The notes below the pieces were generated by a model that saw only the letters and a program-made list of their open reading frames with translations, did no database searches and had not been told where the DNA came from. A program made the translations under genes and the position numbers. 64,000 bases of DNA, taken from Qingshengfaniella alkalisoli (GTDB lineage: Bacteria > Pseudomonadota > Alphaproteobacteria > Rhodobacterales > Rhodobacteraceae). The stretch is taken from positions 1,096,501 to 1,160,500 of the forward strand of contig NZ_CP042261.1 in assembly GCF_007855645.1 (NCBI RefSeq), in the 5' to 3' direction. Positions 21,795 through 29,454 of the stretch are shown here, in pieces. The first letter of the stretch is position 1. Each line of letters starts with the position of its first letter.

Positions 21795-22262
21795 GTGACC
21801 CGCAAGATCGATTACGGCAACCTCATGCACCGCGCGATGCGCTCGCTCATCCAGCAAGTTCTGGAAGATGTCGCCGAGAACGGTCTGCCGGGCGAGCATC
21901 ATTTTTTCATCACCTTCGACACGATGCACCCCGATGTCGAAATTGCTGACTGGCTGTCGGATCGCTATCCCGACGAAATGACCATCGTGATGCAGCACTG
22001 GTACGACAACCTGACGGTTACAGATGAAGGTTTCGCTGTCACGCTGAACTTTGGTGACAAGCCCGAACCGCTATACGTCCCCTATGACGCGATCCGCACT
22101 TTCGTGGACCCGTCCGTCGAGTTCGGTCTCCGCTTCGAGACGCAGGAAATAGAAGAGGACGGGGAAGATCTGGAAGACGCCGCTCCCATGGCAGAGGACG
22201 TCACAGAAGACGAAGAACCACGCGAAGCCGAAGTCGTCAGCCTCGACAAGTTCCGAAAATAA
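21795..22262 (+). CDS. sspB: SspB-family ClpXP adaptor
   Basis: A 155-aa alpha-type SspB that tethers ssrA-tagged proteins to ClpXP. The substrate-binding domain covers about 1-115 (YGNLMHRAMRSLIQQVLED, FFITFDT, EMTIVMQHWYDNL). It is followed by an acidic linker (EEDGEDLEDAAP) and the short C-terminal ClpX-binding motif EVVSLDKFRK. The GTG at 21795 has an AAGGA box nearby, and upstream in-frame codons overlap chrA. Its closeness to the tmRNA gene is functionally coherent. Confidence 0.92.
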   Translation: MTRKIDYGNLMHRAMRSLIQQVLEDVAENGLPGEHHFFITFDTMHPDVEIADWLSDRYPDEMTIVMQHWYDNLTVTDEGFAVTLNFGDKPEPLYVPYDAIRTFVDPSVEFGLRFETQEIEEDGEDLEDAAPMAEDVTEDEEPREAEVVSLDKFRK

Positions 22263-22342
22263 GGAGCCCTTGCGCATCAACATTTGCGCTTGATCGCACG
22301 GACACATAGAAGCTGTCCCAAACCAGTTTGAGGAGAGCTTGC

Positions 22343-23737
22343 ATGTCTGCAACCCGCACTGAATCCGACAGCTTCGGCCCGCTCGAGGTCCCTGCCGACA
22401 AGTATTGGGGCGCACAAACCCAACGCAGCATCATGAATTTTCCCATCGGTTGGGAAAAGCAGCCCGTGGCCATCGTGCGTGCGCTCGGCGTCATCAAGAA
22501 GGCCTGTGCGCAGGCCAATATCGAGCTTGGCAAGCTGGACGCGGAGCGCGGCGAAGCAATCGTGCAGGCTGCTGGCGAAGTGGTTGATGGCAAGCTCGAC
22601 GACAACTTCCCGCTGGTCGTCTGGCAGACGGGATCCGGCACGCAATCGAACATGAACGCCAATGAAGTGATCGCGAACCGCGCAATCGAAATTCTGGGCG
22701 GCGAGATAGGGTCGAAAGATCCGGTCCACCCCAATGATCATTGCAACATGGGCCAGTCGTCCAACGATACTTTCCCAACCGCGATGCATATCGCCACGGC
22801 AATGACGGCGCGCGACGTTCTGCTGCCCGGTCTGGAAAAGCTGCACGCCGCGCTTCAGGCGAAGGTCAATGAATTCGACGGGATCATCAAGATCGGGCGT
22901 ACACACACGCAAGATGCTACGCCTCTGACATTGAGCCAGGAGTTTTCAGGCTACACCCACCAGGTCGCTATGGGGATCGAGCGGGTCAAGGCTGCCCTGC
23001 CCCGCATCTACGAATTGGCACAAGGCGGCACAGCCGTCGGCACGGGGCTGAACACCTCGAAAGGCTGGGGCGAGAAGGTCGCGCAAAACATGGCAGAAAT
23101 TACCGCTCTGCCGTTCGTGACCGCACCAAACAAGTTCGAGGCGCTTGCTGCGCATGATGCAATGGTCGAAATGTCGGGTGCGTTGAAGACCGTGGCCGCA
23201 AGCCTGTTCAAGATTGCCAATGACATCCGTCTGCTGGGCTCCGGCCCCCGCTGCGGTCTGGGGGAGTTGATCCTGCCGGAAAACGAGCCCGGTTCGTCGA
23301 TCATGCCCGGCAAGGTCAACCCGACCCAGTGCGAGGCGCTGACGCAGGTCTGTGCACATGTCTTCGGCAACGACGCGGCTGTTGGTTTCGCGGGGAGCCA
23401 AGGGCATTTCGAGTTGAATGTCTACAAGCCGATGATGGCCTACAACGTTCTTCAGTCCATGCAACTTCTGGGCGATGCCTCGGCCGCATTCACAGATAAC
23501 TGCGTCGTTGGCATCAGGGCGAACAAGGACCGGATCGAGAAACTGATGCGGGAGTCACTGATGCTGGTCACTGCTCTGGCCCCGACCATCGGCTACGACA
23601 ACGCGACCACGGTCGCCAAAACCGCGCATAAGAACGGAACCACTTTGAAGGAAGAGGCGATTGCCCTAGGCTTCGTGGATGAGGCCACCTTCGATGAAGT
23701 CGTGCGTCCGGAAAACATGGTCGGGCCGAAGGACTAA
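22343..23737 (+). CDS. fumC: Fumarate hydratase class II
   Basis: A 464-aa oxygen-stable, iron-free fumarase that interconverts fumarate and malate in the TCA cycle. Signatures are [13 protein letters not shown], the [16 protein letters not shown] segment, and [16 protein letters not shown], the fumarase/aspartase superfamily motif. The start [10 protein letters not shown] (22343) has GAGGAGAG ahead of it, whereas the longer frame lacks one. It lies 80 nt after sspB and 23 nt before the metallopeptidase. Confidence 0.96.
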   Translation: MSATRTESDSFGPLEVPADKYWGAQTQRSIMNFPIGWEKQPVAIVRALGVIKKACAQANIELGKLDAERGEAIVQAAGEVVDGKLDDNFPLVVWQTGSGTQSNMNANEVIANRAIEILGGEIGSKDPVHPNDHCNMGQSSNDTFPTAMHIATAMTARDVLLPGLEKLHAALQAKVNEFDGIIKIGRTHTQDATPLTLSQEFSGYTHQVAMGIERVKAALPRIYELAQGGTAVGTGLNTSKGWGEKVAQNMAEITALPFVTAPNKFEALAAHDAMVEMSGALKTVAASLFKIANDIRLLGSGPRCGLGELILPENEPGSSIMPGKVNPTQCEALTQVCAHVFGNDAAVGFAGSQGHFELNVYKPMMAYNVLQSMQLLGDASAAFTDNCVVGIRANKDRIEKLMRESLMLVTALAPTIGYDNATTVAKTAHKNGTTLKEEAIALGFVDEATFDEVVRPENMVGPKD

Positions 23738-23760
23738 GGCCTAAAGGGGCGGAGGCCGCT

Positions 23761-24609
23761 ATGCGCTGGAAAGGTCGCAGAACCAGTTCGAACATCGAAG
23801 ACCGTCGCGGACAACGCGGCGGAGGTGTCGGTCTGGCGGGCGGCGGACTTGGCCTGCTCGCCATTGTGCTGATGGGGGCATTTTTCGGGGTGGACATCTC
23901 GCCACTCCTGAACGGTACCAGCGACATGTCACAATCCTCCAAGCCCTCCGGCCCCAATGAGATCGACGACGCGGGCGAGGAATTCGTCGGCGTCGTTCTG
24001 GCGGATACCGAAGCAGTCTGGTCGGAAATCTTCGCCAATTCCGGCCTGGATTATGTGGATCCAACGCTGGTGCTTTACACCGGCGTTACCTCATCTGCCT
24101 GCGGCGGTGCACAATCGGCGATGGGGCCATTCTACTGTCCCAACGACCAGAAGGTCTATCTGGACATGGATTTCTTCCGGGTGATGGAACAGCAACTTGG
24201 TGCCGGGGGCGATTTCGCGAAAGCCTATGTTGTCGCGCATGAGATCGCTCACCACGTCCAGAATCAACTCGGAACCTTGAGCGAGGCCAATCAGGTTCGC
24301 GCACGCAGCTCAGACGTGGAATCAAACGCCTTGTCTGTCCGGATCGAATTGCAGGCCGACTGCTATGCCGGGGTCTGGGGACGCGCCGTAGACGAAAAAT
24401 ACGGGGCACTGGAAGGTGGCGACATTGACGAGGCATTGAACACCGCCGCGCGCATCGGCGACGACGCGTTGCAACAGGCCAGCCAAGGCGTCGTCGTGCC
24501 CGACAGCTTCACCCATGGCACGAGCGAGCAACGCCAGACGTGGTTCTATCGCGGCTACCAGTCAGGCGATCCCAACCAATGCGACACCTTCGGGGCGGAT
24601 AGGCTGTGA
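23761..24609 (+). CDS. Neutral zinc metallopeptidase, YpfJ family
   Basis: A 282-aa membrane-anchored protein. A basic N-terminal stretch is followed by a glycine-rich hydrophobic helix (about 24-45), then an extracytoplasmic domain with the HExxH zinc motif in VVAHEIAHHVQNQ (near residue 160) and the third-ligand region IELQADCYAGVWG. YpfJ proteins are conserved but their substrates are unknown. The stop overlaps the next start as GTGA. Confidence 0.9.
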   Translation: MRWKGRRTSSNIEDRRGQRGGGVGLAGGGLGLLAIVLMGAFFGVDISPLLNGTSDMSQSSKPSGPNEIDDAGEEFVGVVLADTEAVWSEIFANSGLDYVDPTLVLYTGVTSSACGGAQSAMGPFYCPNDQKVYLDMDFFRVMEQQLGAGGDFAKAYVVAHEIAHHVQNQLGTLSEANQVRARSSDVESNALSVRIELQADCYAGVWGRAVDEKYGALEGGDIDEALNTAARIGDDALQQASQGVVVPDSFTHGTSEQRQTWFYRGYQSGDPNQCDTFGADRL

Positions 24610-24791
24610 CGCGCAAAGTCGTCAGCCTGTCGAAAATCCGCAAGGCACGCGCCCGAAACGAGAAGCGCGCGACAGCCGATGCCAATGCGGTCAAATTCGG
24701 GCGCAGTAAAGCGAAGCGGGATTTGGACCACGCGCGCCAACGTCAATCCGAAGACCGGCTGGACGCGCATCGTAAAGACGACACGGAATGA
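24606..24791 (+). CDS. Small basic DUF4169-type protein
   Basis: A 61-aa, strongly charged protein starting MTRKVVSLSKIRKARARNEK. It is rich in Lys, Arg and Ala, with a predicted helix throughout and no hydrophobic core, matching the DUF4169 pattern found in Rhodobacterales and rhizobia. The start is a GTG overlapping the metallopeptidase stop, and the end overlaps the ribbon-helix-helix gene by 4 nt. Function unknown; nucleic-acid contact is possible given the charge. Confidence 0.82.
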   Translation: MTRKVVSLSKIRKARARNEKRATADANAVKFGRSKAKRDLDHARQRQSEDRLDAHRKDDTE

Positions 24792-25033
24792 ACCGACGTC
24801 CCAAAAAGCACTCGCTATCGCTACGCGGCCACCAGACCAGCGTCACGTTGGAGGATGAATTCTGGACGGCGTTCAGGGACATCGCAAAAGAACAGGGGCA
24901 GCCCATCAACGCGCTTGCAGCACAGATCGACGCAAGCCGCGGCATGGATATGGGGCTGGCAACAGCGATCCGGCTGTTCGTGCTGGCCTATTTCCGCGAT
25001 AAATGCGACTCCTTGTCGTCAGAGACGAGATAA
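24788..25033 (+). CDS. Ribbon-helix-helix domain protein
   Basis: An 81-aa protein with a single RHH-type domain: the strand HSLSLRGHQTSVTLEDEF, then two helices (WTAFRDIAKEQGQPINALAA and MGLATAIRLFVLAYFRD). This is the RHH_4 arrangement that almost always follows DUF4169 in alphaproteobacteria. It probably binds DNA as a dimer; the target is unknown. It starts at an ATGA overlap with the DUF4169 gene and is 15 nt ahead of the first glycosyltransferase. Confidence 0.83.
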   Translation: MNRRPKKHSLSLRGHQTSVTLEDEFWTAFRDIAKEQGQPINALAAQIDASRGMDMGLATAIRLFVLAYFRDKCDSLSSETR

Positions 25034-25048
25034 TAGACGAGCGACGCT

Positions 25049-26170
25049 TTGACGACCGCCATCGACCAGTTCCGCCTAACGGGGTTCACCCTGCCCTCCG
25101 ATTTTCCGGTCACGCGCAAGCATGTGCGCCCACCGGAACGGCGCAGCGAGGAATATCTGAAGAATTACGACACACACACGTTATTCTACGATTGCGTGTA
25201 TCAACCCACAAAGCGCAGGTATCTGTTCACGGCACCGCGCATGTTCAATTTATGGCCCGTTTTTCGCGATGCACTTCGGATCAACGGGCATCCAGCCCGC
25301 GTCCGGCGCAAGCGATTTCCGAAATATGAGCAGGCCGTCCTACTGGCCGATGAAGGCGAACTCCGCCTTTCGCTCGGTGGCACAGATCACCTGATCGAGA
25401 CACGGCTTGACAGGTCAGACGACTTCGCGGGGCTGAACTGCATCGCCACGATGAACAAGAACAACCGGGTCGAGTGGATCACAGATTGGGCACGGTACTA
25501 TGTGGCCAATCACCGGCTGCAAGGTGTCGTCATCTTCGACAATGGCTCCACCGATTACAACATCGACGATCTGCGGCAGGCCTTGGTATCGGTTGAGGGG
25601 CTTCAACGCGTGGCCGTCGTTTCAGCTGCCTTCCCTTATGGATCAAACGATCAGGGCACAGGATGGGAAATCCGCCCGAAATTCCTGCAACCCGCGCTGC
25701 TCAATCTTGCGCGGACGGAGATATTGTCCAAAGCCCGCGCTGTGTTGAATGTGGACATCGACGAACTGGTGATCGCGCGCGATGGCCGCTCTGTTTTCGA
25801 CATCGCCGCCGGCCATCCAAACCTGCCTGTGAAGCTGCCGGGGCATTGGGCTTATCCTGCCGAGGGTACGGATGGGCCCGTGGGGCACGCCGCACACGTC
25901 TGGCGGGCTGATCCAAGCAAGCGATCCAACAAGAAATGGTGCGCAGTGCCCAGCGGTCTGATGAGCCGCATGGGCTGGTATGTGCATCACATTGGCGGTG
26001 AACTGTTCCGGTTCGCGAAAGAGCCGGAAGGGATGGAGGTCGTCCATTGTCGAGCGACCTCGACCGGTTGGAAGTCTACCGATGTGCGCTTTCGGCTACC
26101 GGGATCCATGCACAGGGACTTGGAACTTGAATCGATCATGGCACGAGACTTCAAGGCGACCACCTCATGA
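25049..26170 (+). CDS. Glycosyltransferase family 2-like protein, tandem copy 1
   Basis: A 373-aa probable GT-A fold enzyme, first of three neighbouring paralogues. The nucleotide-binding segment VVIFDNGSTDYN (about 165-175) and the DXD-like metal motif LNVDIDELVI (about 234-243) are visible. They are followed by the cluster's own signatures NKKWCAVPSGLMSRMGW and HCRATSTGWK. The start is a TTG at 25049; the alignment of its N-terminus (LTGFTLPSDF) to copy 3 supports it, although the ribosome-binding site is weak. Donor and acceptor are unknown; a role in surface polysaccharide is likely. Confidence 0.78.
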   Translation: MTTAIDQFRLTGFTLPSDFPVTRKHVRPPERRSEEYLKNYDTHTLFYDCVYQPTKRRYLFTAPRMFNLWPVFRDALRINGHPARVRRKRFPKYEQAVLLADEGELRLSLGGTDHLIETRLDRSDDFAGLNCIATMNKNNRVEWITDWARYYVANHRLQGVVIFDNGSTDYNIDDLRQALVSVEGLQRVAVVSAAFPYGSNDQGTGWEIRPKFLQPALLNLARTEILSKARAVLNVDIDELVIARDGRSVFDIAAGHPNLPVKLPGHWAYPAEGTDGPVGHAAHVWRADPSKRSNKKWCAVPSGLMSRMGWYVHHIGGELFRFAKEPEGMEVVHCRATSTGWKSTDVRFRLPGSMHRDLELESIMARDFKATTS

Positions 26171-27288
26171 CCCGAGAGCATTTTCAATGCACCCCGCTCC
26201 ATGGCTATCGCATCCCGGATGACAGCGTGCTCCGTCGCGACCATGTGAGGCCGTTTGCCCGTCGCACCGAACATTACGAAAAACGCTATGACAGGCAGAC
26301 ACTTTACTATGACTGTGTCTATCTTGATGACACGCAGACTTATGTTTTCACGGCCCCTCGCTTCTTCAATCTTTGGGAACCGTTCCGAAGGGGCCTGATG
26401 GTCGATGACAAACCGGCAAGAAAGGTCCGGCGACAGGTCTTCGAAAAGGGAGAACAGATTGAGGTTAAAGCCACGAAAGGCACCTTAAGTCTACAATTTC
26501 TGGGAGTGGAGCATCCGGTTTCAGCCAGGGACAGCCTCGCTTCGCATTTCGACGGGCTGAACGCGCTGATGGCGGTGTCCAAGAACAACCGGCTGGACTG
26601 GATCGAGGATTGGGCGCGGTATCATATAGCTCAGCAGAATGTTCAGGCGATCACGATCATCGACAATGGGTCCACCGATTACGACGCCGAAGAGATTTTG
26701 GATCGTTTGGCGCTAATTGACGGTCTGAAGGCCGCCAATGTCTATTCTGCCCCCTTCCCCTACGGCCCGAATGATTCTCTGGAACGCGGCGAACACAGCC
26801 CGCGGTTTTTCCAAAGCTCGATGTTCAACTTGGCGCGTCGCGACGTCCTAGCAGGCAGTCGCGCAGTGCTGAGCGTAGATATCGACGAAATTGTCGTGTG
26901 TGACGGCGCAACCAGCGTGTTCGATCTCGCGGTCGAAAAGCCGAACCGCATGGTGAAGATCCATGGCGAATGGGCTTACCCCGCTCCCGATAGTCCGCTG
27001 CCAGCATCACAGGGCGCGCATCGCTGGCGATCCGACCCGGCGAAGCGTTGTCGCCAGAAGTGGTGCGCGACCCCCAACGGTTTCATGAGCCGGTTCGGTT
27101 TTGAGCCACACCGTGTCGGCGGGAAGATGGTGAAGCTGGTCAAGAAAACCGATCAGGCACACCTGATCCATTGCAGGGGAACATCCACGGGATGGAAGGA
27201 CAAGCGCTTCGATATGCCCAAACTGAAACATGACCCGCAACTGGATGCGTTCATGGACGAACATTTTCCGGACAGGAGCCAATCATGA
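26167..27288 (+). CDS. Glycosyltransferase family 2-like protein, tandem copy 2
   Basis: A 373-aa paralogue of its two neighbours with the same domain order. ITIIDNGSTDYD supplies the nucleotide contact, LSVDIDEIVVCD the metal motif, then RQKWCATPNGFMSRFGF and HCRGTSTGWKDKRFD. The N-terminal FYDCVY-type box here reads YYDCVYLDD, followed by FTAPRFFNLWEPF. It begins at an ATGA overlap with copy 1 and ends in the same way against copy 3, so the three are one translationally coupled unit. No signal peptide or membrane helix is seen. Confidence 0.78.
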   Translation: MTREHFQCTPLHGYRIPDDSVLRRDHVRPFARRTEHYEKRYDRQTLYYDCVYLDDTQTYVFTAPRFFNLWEPFRRGLMVDDKPARKVRRQVFEKGEQIEVKATKGTLSLQFLGVEHPVSARDSLASHFDGLNALMAVSKNNRLDWIEDWARYHIAQQNVQAITIIDNGSTDYDAEEILDRLALIDGLKAANVYSAPFPYGPNDSLERGEHSPRFFQSSMFNLARRDVLAGSRAVLSVDIDEIVVCDGATSVFDLAVEKPNRMVKIHGEWAYPAPDSPLPASQGAHRWRSDPAKRCRQKWCATPNGFMSRFGFEPHRVGGKMVKLVKKTDQAHLIHCRGTSTGWKDKRFDMPKLKHDPQLDAFMDEHFPDRSQS

Positions 27289-28412
27289 CCATGGCCGCAA
27301 CATCCGTCGTTTCCCTGACCGGCTTCATCCTGCCCGAGAGCGCTTCCTTGCGGCGTGACCATGTGCGTTCCGAAGACCGCAGAACCGAGCATTATCTGGA
27401 ACGCTTCGACAGCACGACCTTGTTCTATGACTGCGTTTATCTGCAGGATGAAGGGGCCTATGTCTTTACGGCACCACGGTTTCTGAACCTGTGGAAACCC
27501 TTCACGGAGGGGCTGAAGATCGACGGACAGGCACCCAGACGCTTCAACCGGCGTACCTGGCTTAGATGTGAACAGGTCACGGTTCCCTCTGCGCGCGGTG
27601 AACTGACCCTCGACCTTGAAGGCAAAACCTATGCGCTGGCATCACGCACTGGCACGGCTGATGCCTTCGCCGGGCTGAACTGCCTGCTGGCGGTCAACAA
27701 GAACAACAAACTGAATTGGATTCGCGATTGGGCGGATTACTATGTCCGCGAACATGGGCTACAAGCCGTCGCGTTGTTCGATAACGGATCGACCGATTAC
27801 ACGCCCGAGGATATTGTCGAAACGCTGTCTGGCGTCAGCGGGCTTAGCGCCGTGCAAATCCATTCCGCCCCTTTCCCCTATGGTCCGACCGATCGTGGCG
27901 CACGCTTCGATGTCAGCCCCCGCTTCTTTCAATCGGCGATGCTGAACATCGCGCGCCGGGACGCGTTGTCGGCCGCACGCGCCGTGCTGAGTGTCGATAT
28001 CGATGAGATAGTCCGCAAGCATGGGGATGCGTCGGTCTTTGATCTGGCCGCCAGACATCCGCTCGGTATGGTTACAGTGCACGGAAGCTGGGTATACCCG
28101 CCTGCCGATGTCGATGGCCCGGTGGACCAGGGCGTGCATGTCTACCGCCGTGTGCCCGACCGTAAGTGCAACCGCAAATGGTGTATGACGCCGGATGGTC
28201 TTATGAGTCGCTTTGGCTGGGCGGTTCACCAGATCGGTGGTGTTGCGCAGAACCTGTTTACCAACACCAGCAAAGTATCGCTCCTCCACTGCAAAGGCAC
28301 TTCAACCGGATGGAAAAAAAAGCGGTTCGATATGCCCGAGAAGATCAAGAAAGATCCCGATCTCGTGGACTTCATGGCGAAAAACTTTCCCCTAGCCGAG
28401 GGCACCGAGTGA
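27285..28412 (+). CDS. Glycosyltransferase family 2-like protein, tandem copy 3
   Basis: A 375-aa third paralogue. The motifs are ALFDNGSTDYTPED, LSVDIDEIVRKHG, NRKWCMTPDGLMSRFGW and HCKGTSTGWKKKRFD. Residues differ mainly in the first 110 positions and in the loop after the metal motif, where acceptor choice would be expected to change. The last 21 nt overlap the convergent ccdA. All three copies keep the catalytic motifs, so they appear to be functional duplicates with diverged specificity rather than decaying copies. Confidence 0.78.
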   Translation: MTMAATSVVSLTGFILPESASLRRDHVRSEDRRTEHYLERFDSTTLFYDCVYLQDEGAYVFTAPRFLNLWKPFTEGLKIDGQAPRRFNRRTWLRCEQVTVPSARGELTLDLEGKTYALASRTGTADAFAGLNCLLAVNKNNKLNWIRDWADYYVREHGLQAVALFDNGSTDYTPEDIVETLSGVSGLSAVQIHSAPFPYGPTDRGARFDVSPRFFQSAMLNIARRDALSAARAVLSVDIDEIVRKHGDASVFDLAARHPLGMVTVHGSWVYPPADVDGPVDQGVHVYRRVPDRKCNRKWCMTPDGLMSRFGWAVHQIGGVAQNLFTNTSKVSLLHCKGTSTGWKKKRFDMPEKIKKDPDLVDFMAKNFPLAEGTE

Positions 28413-29147
28413 AGGGAAGGTTTCCAGAAGCCACCACGAAAAGCGCGTAAACGCACCAGTCGTCAGCGCCAGCCCGACAACGACCAACAGCGCCCCCATC
28501 ATGCGCTCGATCAACCGCATATGCCGCTTGATCCGCTTCATCAGCCCCATCGCGCGATTCATGTAAAGCGCGACCAGTATGAAGGGTATGCCCAGCCCCG
28601 CCGCGTAGATCGCCAGCAGAAGGGTACCGCGCGTGATCGACGCTTCTGTCGCGGCAATGGACAGGATCGCGCCAAGCTGCGGCCCGATACAGGGTGTCCA
28701 GCCAAACGCGAAGGCGAGCCCCAGCACATAGGCACCAAGCGCCGACCCCCCCCGATCACCCGCATCAAGCCGCGCCTCGCGATCCAGGATCGGGATGCGG
28801 AACACGCCCAGGAAATGCAGTCCGAACACCAGAACGACGATCCCCGCGATCCTGGCAAACAGAACCTGGTTTTGCAGGAAAAATGCGCCGAAGACAGAGG
28901 CGGTGAACCCGAGAAACAGGAAGACCGTAGACAAGCCCAACACAAAGAACAGCGCCGGTAGCAGTGCGCTTTTACCTGGTGTTTCGTTCGAGCCCTGCAT
29001 TTCGGCCACGGAGATGCCGCTCATATAGGCAAGATAGGGCGGAACGACGGGCAGCACGCAAGGCGACAGAAACGACAACATACCTGCGGCCAGCGCCACC
29101 AGCATGGACGGGATCAAGCCCGCATCAATGATCTCGAATCCGAACAT
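28392..29147 (-). CDS. ccdA: Cytochrome c biogenesis protein CcdA
   Basis: A 251-aa inner-membrane protein with six helices that passes electrons from thioredoxin to periplasmic thiol reductants for cytochrome c maturation. The two conserved cysteine sites are in LSPCVLPVVPPYLAYMSG (helix 1) and GWTPCIGPQLGAILS (helix 4). The gene is monocistronic and convergent with the third glycosyltransferase. The ccmEFH genes lie 18 kb away in this window, consistent with a system I pathway supported by CcdA. Confidence 0.93.
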   Translation of the reverse strand: MFGFEIIDAGLIPSMLVALAAGMLSFLSPCVLPVVPPYLAYMSGISVAEMQGSNETPGKSALLPALFFVLGLSTVFLFLGFTASVFGAFFLQNQVLFARIAGIVVLVFGLHFLGVFRIPILDREARLDAGDRGGSALGAYVLGLAFAFGWTPCIGPQLGAILSIAATEASITRGTLLLAIYAAGLGIPFILVALYMNRAMGLMKRIKRHMRLIERMMGALLVVVGLALTTGAFTRFSWWLLETFPSLGALG

Positions 29148-29226
29148 GATGTCGGTTTAGCCCATCTTGCATGCAGCGTCATGGAGCGGATACTCACATT
29201 CACGTGCCATGATGTCAGGGGAATAA

Positions 29227-29454
29227 ATGAACGCCGAATTCGAGATTGACGCAGTTGGCCTGCTCTGCCCGCTGCCCGTTCTGAAGTTGCGCAAAAGGCT
29301 GCAATCAGTGCCTGTTGGCACGACCCTTTGCCTGATCTCCGACGATCCGGCAGCCATAATCGACGTACCCCATTTCTGTGCAGAGAGTGGGAACGAACTG
29401 GCCGCGCAGGAGAGTTCCGGCGCGGCCCAGCGTTTTTTTGTCACGAAGCGTTAG
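29227..29454 (+). CDS. tusA: TusA-family sulfur carrier protein
   Basis: A 75-aa protein of the SirA/TusA fold. The active cysteine C14 is in AVGLLCPLPVLKLRK, the full CPxP helix-cap motif. TusA proteins relay persulfide sulfur to tRNA thiolation or other pathways. The window also holds mnmA, which needs such sulfur for s2U34, but the two genes are unlinked. The stop overlaps the convergent rne stop by 4 nt. Confidence 0.88.
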   Translation: MNAEFEIDAVGLLCPLPVLKLRKRLQSVPVGTTLCLISDDPAAIIDVPHFCAESGNELAAQESSGAAQRFFVTKR

